DNA of 64,000 nt, taken from Saccharibacillus sp. O23 (GTDB lineage: Bacteria > Bacillota > Bacilli > Paenibacillales > Paenibacillaceae). The notes beneath the pieces were generated by a model that saw only the letters and a list, made by a program, of their open reading frames with translations, made no database searches and was not told the origin of the DNA. Shown one piece after another: positions 60,826 through 64,000 of this stretch (its first letter is position 1; each line of letters opens with the position of its first letter). The translations under genes were made by a program, and so were the position numbers. The DNA lies in NCBI RefSeq assembly GCF_002205895.1, contig NZ_NJDE01000009.1, forward strand, positions 124,001-188,000, read 5' to 3'.

Positions 60826-60918
60826 ATTATAAAAACAGACCGTCGGTTTGTAAATAAAATTTTGAAGTCAAAGAAACGCGGCGGCTTGCTTGACTTCAAG
60901 TGAACTCTAACTGATAAA
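60826..60918. promoter_or_regulatory. TetR operator/promoter and divergent MerR-like promoter of the SDR gene
   Basis: Minus strand: TTTACA (60849-60854), 17 bp, TATAAT (60826-60831). The near-palindrome ACAGACCG.CGGTTTGT (60835-60851) fills the spacer. Plus strand: TTGACT (60890-60895), 17 bp, GATAAA (60913-60918). Its spacer carries AGTGAACT, recalling MerR-family operators. Confidence 0.7.
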
Positions 60919-60962
60919 GTGAAATCAGCAAAATAACCCCCCACTCAAAGGAGCGAATCAGA

Positions 60963-61934
60963 ATGGAACAAACCTATGCGAAAACGCCGCAGCACAAGAT
61001 CGGTTCCGGCTTCGGTCTTCGAAGCACGGCGGACGAAGTCCTCGAAGGCATCGACCTGTCCGGCAAACTGGCGCTCGTGACCGGCGGATATTCGGGTCTC
61101 GGACTTGAGACGACCAAAGCGCTGGTCAAAGCCGGCGCGCACGTGATCGTACCGGCCCGCCGTCCGGAAGCCGCGCGCGAAGCGCTGTCCGGCGTGGAGC
61201 GCGTCGAGGTGGACACGCTCGATCTGTCCGATCTGGACAGCGTGCAAGCCTTCGCGGACCGTATGCTCGATAGCGGACGCAGCATCGATCTGGCGATTCT
61301 GAACGCCGGAGTCATGGCAAGTCCGGAAACGCGGGTCGGTCCCGGTTGGGAGCTGCAATTCGCGACCAATCATCTGGGGCATTTTGCGCTGATCAACCGC
61401 TTGTGGCCGCTGCTCAAAGCCGGCGGCGGCGCGCGCGTGGTCGCGACTTCGTCGACGGGTCATCACGCTTCGCCGATCCGTTGGGACAATCTGAACTTCG
61501 AAGGCAACTACGTCAAATTCGAAGCTTACGGCCAGTCCAAAACGGCGAACGCGCTGTTCGCGGTCGAATTGGACCGGCTCGGAGCGCCGCACGGCGTGCG
61601 GGCTTTCTCCGTGCATCCGGGCGGCATCCTGACTCCGCTTCAGCGGCATATGAGCCGGGAAGAGATGGTCGCGCTCAAATGGGTGGACGAAGAAGGCAAC
61701 GGAGTCAATCCCGGATTCAAAACGCCGGAGCAGGGCGCGGCTACTCAGGTCTGGGCCGCGACTTCGCCGCAGCTTGACGGCAAAGGCGGCGTGTACTGCG
61801 AAGATTGCGATATCGCCGAGATGACGCAGGAAGGCGGTCCGCGCACCGGCGTCAAAGCGTACGCGGCCGACCCGGAAGAAGCGAAGCGCTTATGGGATCT
61901 GTCGGCCGAACTGACGGGCGTGGATCTGCGCTAA
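60963..61934 (+). CDS. SDR family oxidoreductase (retinol dehydrogenase-like)
   Basis: The 323 residues show TGGYSGLG, LNAGVM, NHLGHF, VATSSTGHH, YGQSK and HPGGILTPL. The N-terminal 30 residues and the C-terminal GGVYCEDCDIA and AYAADPEEAKRLW are typical of the long SDRs related to retinol dehydrogenases/YajO-like oxidoreductases. Substrate unknown. The ATG has AAAGGAG upstream, and it is divergent from tetR-doxX. Its promoter suggests MerR-type activation, but no merR gene is in the window. Confidence 0.93.
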   Translation: MEQTYAKTPQHKIGSGFGLRSTADEVLEGIDLSGKLALVTGGYSGLGLETTKALVKAGAHVIVPARRPEAAREALSGVERVEVDTLDLSDLDSVQAFADRMLDSGRSIDLAILNAGVMASPETRVGPGWELQFATNHLGHFALINRLWPLLKAGGGARVVATSSTGHHASPIRWDNLNFEGNYVKFEAYGQSKTANALFAVELDRLGAPHGVRAFSVHPGGILTPLQRHMSREEMVALKWVDEEGNGVNPGFKTPEQGAATQVWAATSPQLDGKGGVYCEDCDIAEMTQEGGPRTGVKAYAADPEEAKRLWDLSAELTGVDLR

Positions 61935-61956
61935 GTTTATGTGCATCGGATAGACG

Positions 61957-61995
61957 AAGCCCTCTGCATGAGCATGCAGGGGGCTTTCTTTTTCG
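61957..61995 (+). terminator. Terminator of the SDR gene
   Basis: The 13-bp stem AAGCCCTCTGCAT/ATGCAGGGGGCTT has one T-G pair and loop GAGC, followed by TTTCTTTTT. Confidence 0.85.
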
Positions 61996-62086
61996 GTATA
62001 CTGTAATCGATTCTATCGCAAGTTCTTGGCATACATAATACCGGGAATCGCACGGCAATAAACGAGACGGTCAAGGAGGAACGATC

Positions 62087-62635
62087 ATGATCTATGCGGC
62101 GCTGCTGCGCGGAATCAACGTAGGCGGCAACAACAAAGTGGAGATGAAACGGCTCAAAACGGCTTTCGAAGCGGCGGGCATGGAGCATGTCAAGACGTAT
62201 ATCAACTCGGGCAATATCGTGTTCGCGAACGATCTGCTCGCTCAAACGGAACTGCCCGCGGTACTCGAAGCGGCCATTCTGACGGAGTTCGGATTGAATA
62301 TCCGCGTGCTGATCCGCAGTCTCGACGAGATGGAAGCGATCTTGGCTAAGCTGCCCGAAGATTGGAGCAACGGCGAAGAGATGAAGAGCGACGTGTTTTT
62401 CTTGTGGGAAGGAACGGACGAAGCCGAAGCGGCGAGCGCTCTTCCGCTGACGCCGGGGATCGGCACGCTGATCGCCGCTCCGCGCGCCCTGCTGTATGCC
62501 GTAAGCCGCGAAGACGCGGGACGCAGCGGAATGAACAAGTTGGTCGGTTCGAAGCTGTATGCGCAGATGACGGTAAGAAACGTGAATACGACGCGGAAGA
62601 TTATGGACATGATGCGGGAGTCGGCGCGGCAGTAG
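62087..62635 (+). CDS. DUF1697 family protein
   Basis: The 182 residues match the DUF1697 pattern: N-terminal IYAALLRGINVGGNNKVEMKRLKTAFEAAGMEHVKTYINSGNIVF and C-terminal LYAVSREDAGRSGMNKLVGSKLYAQMTVRNVNTTRKI. The family is widespread and uncharacterised, predicted cytosolic alpha/beta. The ATG follows AGGAGGAACGATC. It lies 22 bp before the AraC regulator and may be cotranscribed with it. Confidence 0.9.
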   Translation: MIYAALLRGINVGGNNKVEMKRLKTAFEAAGMEHVKTYINSGNIVFANDLLAQTELPAVLEAAILTEFGLNIRVLIRSLDEMEAILAKLPEDWSNGEEMKSDVFFLWEGTDEAEAASALPLTPGIGTLIAAPRALLYAVSREDAGRSGMNKLVGSKLYAQMTVRNVNTTRKIMDMMRESARQ

Positions 62636-62657
62636 CGAAAGGGGGAACGGGAACGGA

Positions 62658-63614
62658 GTGAACGGGGACGAACAGATTCGCCTCTGGGCGAACGCGGCGG
62701 TCAAGCTTCAAGACGTCCGGATCGAGAGGCTGGAAGCCGACGGGGGAGAACGGGATTACCGGCTTCCGGCGAGCGCTTTCGTCATGATCCGGCAAGGAAA
62801 GCTTCGTTTGCGCCTGGACGATTGGCAGACGGATTCGAAGCGCAATCAATGGGTTCACGGGGGCAAAGGAGCACGCCTGCGAATGTCGGCATCGGAAGAT
62901 TGCGAATATATGCTGGTGTTATATCGGGGAGAGCTGATGCTGCCGCTGTCCAAACGGCTGCGCCGACAGTTGGAAGAAGCGAATCCGTTCGCCGAACAGT
63001 ACGCGTTCGATCCGCTGTTTCCGGCCGAGCTGTCGAGTCTGGCGGATCGGCTGTTCGAAGATTGGCAGAGCGGCGATCCGCTCGACAAACTGCGCGCGCG
63101 AGCGGTATTCGCGACTTTCCAGCACGAATTGATGCGGCAGAGGCGGCTGCGTCAGGAAGGACCGGAGCGGTTCGACCTGCTGCATCAAGTCCTGCTCGAT
63201 CTGCATCGCCGCTGCGGGGAACCGGTTACCCTCGAAGAATTGGCGAGGCGTTTCGGATGCAGCGTCAGTTTATTGAGCAAATCGTTCAAGCGGCGGCTGA
63301 ACGCGAGTCCGATGCGCGTGCTGACGCATATGCGCATGGAACGGGCAGCCGACGAACTGAGCCGTTACGATCTGTCTTTTCAACAGTTGGCGGAACGCTG
63401 CGGTTATCCGGACGCGCATAGTTTCGGCCGAGCGTTCAAAAAGCATTACGGAATCCCTCCTGTTCGTTACAAGGCGCTGCTGTCGCAAGGTTTGCCCGTA
63501 CCGGAATTGCCCGCTCTCTATCCGAAATCTGCCCTTGTAGGAGCAAAGCGGCGATGCTACAATGGCGAAAGTGTTGAGAATCATTATCACTTGAGCCGAA
63601 GAGGGGAATTGCCG
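62658..63614 (+). CDS. AraC family regulator, frame open into the next gene
   Basis: The start is GTG at 62658; AAAGGGGG lies 12 nt upstream, a little far. An N-terminal sensor domain (1-about 175) precedes two AraC HTH motifs (VTLEELARRFGCSVSLLSKSFKRR and LSFQQLAERCGYPDAHSFGRAFKKHYGIPPVRYK). The domain should end near residue 280, but no stop follows. The frame continues through ALYPKSALVG...HYHLSRRGELP straight into the Met of the lipoprotein at 63615, 319 codons in all. A missing stop by mutation or assembly error, or a Btr-like regulator/binding-protein fusion, are possible explanations. It probably controls the adjacent iron-siderophore uptake gene. Confidence 0.75.
63535..63589 (+). promoter_or_regulatory. 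Fur-controlled promoter of the siderophore binding protein
   Basis: TTGTAG (63535-63540), 17 bp, TACAAT (63558-63563) with extended TG. TGAGAATCATTATCA at 63575-63589 matches the Fur box TGATAATNATTATCA in all but one position and covers the transcription start. It lies inside the open AraC frame. Confidence 0.8.
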
Positions 63615-64000
63615 ATGAGAAAAAGAACATCCGCTGCGATGGTCATGATCGCGTTATGCGGCGTGTTGGTATTGAGCGCGTGCTCGGGAACGGGGAACAA
63701 TACGACAAGTTCGGGCACGGCAGGCGCAGCGGCGGGGGCGGAGAAAAACGTCTCGGCCGAAAACGCGGGCGGCGAAGCGAGCCAAGCGGCGACGCGGGTC
63801 TACAAAGACAGCACGGGCGACGTAACCGTCCCTGCCGAGCCCAAGCGGATCGTCGACCTTACGGGCAGTTCGATCGGCGATCTGCTGGCGCTCGGCGTGA
63901 AGCCGGTAGCGGCGATTCGCGATTCGCTGCAGAATCCGTACCACGAAGGATTGGTAGACGGCGTCGCCGATCTGGGGAGCAAGCCGACGGCAGAGGTCGT
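63615..64000 (+). CDS. Iron-siderophore ABC transporter substrate-binding lipoprotein, 3' truncated
   Basis: The ATG at 63615 has GAGGGGA 7 nt upstream. A lipoprotein signal peptide (MRKRTSAAMVMIALCGVLVLSAC, lipobox Cys23) and a Gly/Ala/Ser/Glu tether are followed by the start of a periplasmic-binding fold: RVYKDSTGDVTVPAEPKRIVDLTGSSIGDLLALGVKPVA. This is typical of FhuD/FeuA-like ferric-siderophore binders. The gene runs off the window. A Fur box at its promoter supports iron regulation, and it is in the same reading frame as the upstream AraC gene. Confidence 0.88.
   Translation, partial: MRKRTSAAMVMIALCGVLVLSACSGTGNNTTSSGTAGAAAGAEKNVSAENAGGEASQAATRVYKDSTGDVTVPAEPKRIVDLTGSSIGDLLALGVKPVAAIRDSLQNPYHEGLVDGVADLGSKPTAEV

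Noticed and set aside
1-64000. tRNA, rRNA, insertion sequence or prophage genes
   Set aside because: None could be recognised on either strand by eye; short or degenerate ones could still have been missed.

Overview
The window looks like chromosome of a Paenibacillaceae-type firmicute with fairly high GC (mid to high 50s percent by eye). A Saccharibacillus or Paenibacillus relative is the likely source. This is inferred from the gene families: YesM/YesN two-component pairs next to LplABC-like sugar transporters, SLH and copper-amine-oxidase-type stalk proteins, YflT-domain stress proteins, lipobox lipoproteins, strong GGAGG ribosome sites and many TTG/GTG starts. No rRNA, tRNA, phage, transposase or CRISPR locus is recognisable. 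Almost every transcription unit ends in a clear intrinsic terminator.

Layout. 0-13.6 kb: partial metallo-beta-lactamase-fold hydrolase, secreted stalk protein, a 50-residue acidic peptide gene, an SseB-like protein, PgpA-like phosphatase, the rph-rdgB pair, FapA-like protein, a membrane chemoreceptor with a sigma-D-type promoter, two paralogous YflT stress proteins and an AI-2E-family exporter. 13.9-18.4 kb: polar amino-acid ABC operon and a second chemoreceptor. 18.4-28.9 kb: carbohydrate locus with YesM kinase, YesN regulator, solute-binding lipoprotein, two permeases and a GH42 beta-galactosidase. 29-42 kb: oxidoreductase, CHAD protein, SLH proteins, aldehyde dehydrogenase, SLH-anchored esterase, two CNNM/CBS proteins, sulfurtransferase and a third chemoreceptor.

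42-62 kb is a regulator-dense stretch. Small one-component regulators (five TetR, one XRE, one HxlR) sit beside or opposite oxidoreductases or transporters: MATE-TetR-SDR, TetR-YjgB-like, TetR/NAD(P)-binding protein, XRE/SDR, TetR-amino-acid ABC-OsmC, HxlR/flavodoxin-fold reductase and TetR-DoxX/SDR. This looks like a set of independent switches for electrophile, quinone or drug stress. OmpR-type and histidine-kinase genes, a VanZ protein and small secreted proteins are interleaved. The window ends with an AraC regulator whose reading frame runs without a stop into a Fur-box-controlled iron-siderophore binding lipoprotein.

The most unusual non-coding structure lies between genes: two tandem 61-nt hairpins with compensatory base changes (22.3-22.5 kb), two four-unit arrays of palindromic repeats with matching architecture but unrelated sequence (18.5 and 31.5 kb), a roughly 200-nt nested stem-loop leader before the GH42 gene, and twin leaders with a 16-bp palindrome between ribosome site and TTG start in the CNNM pair.
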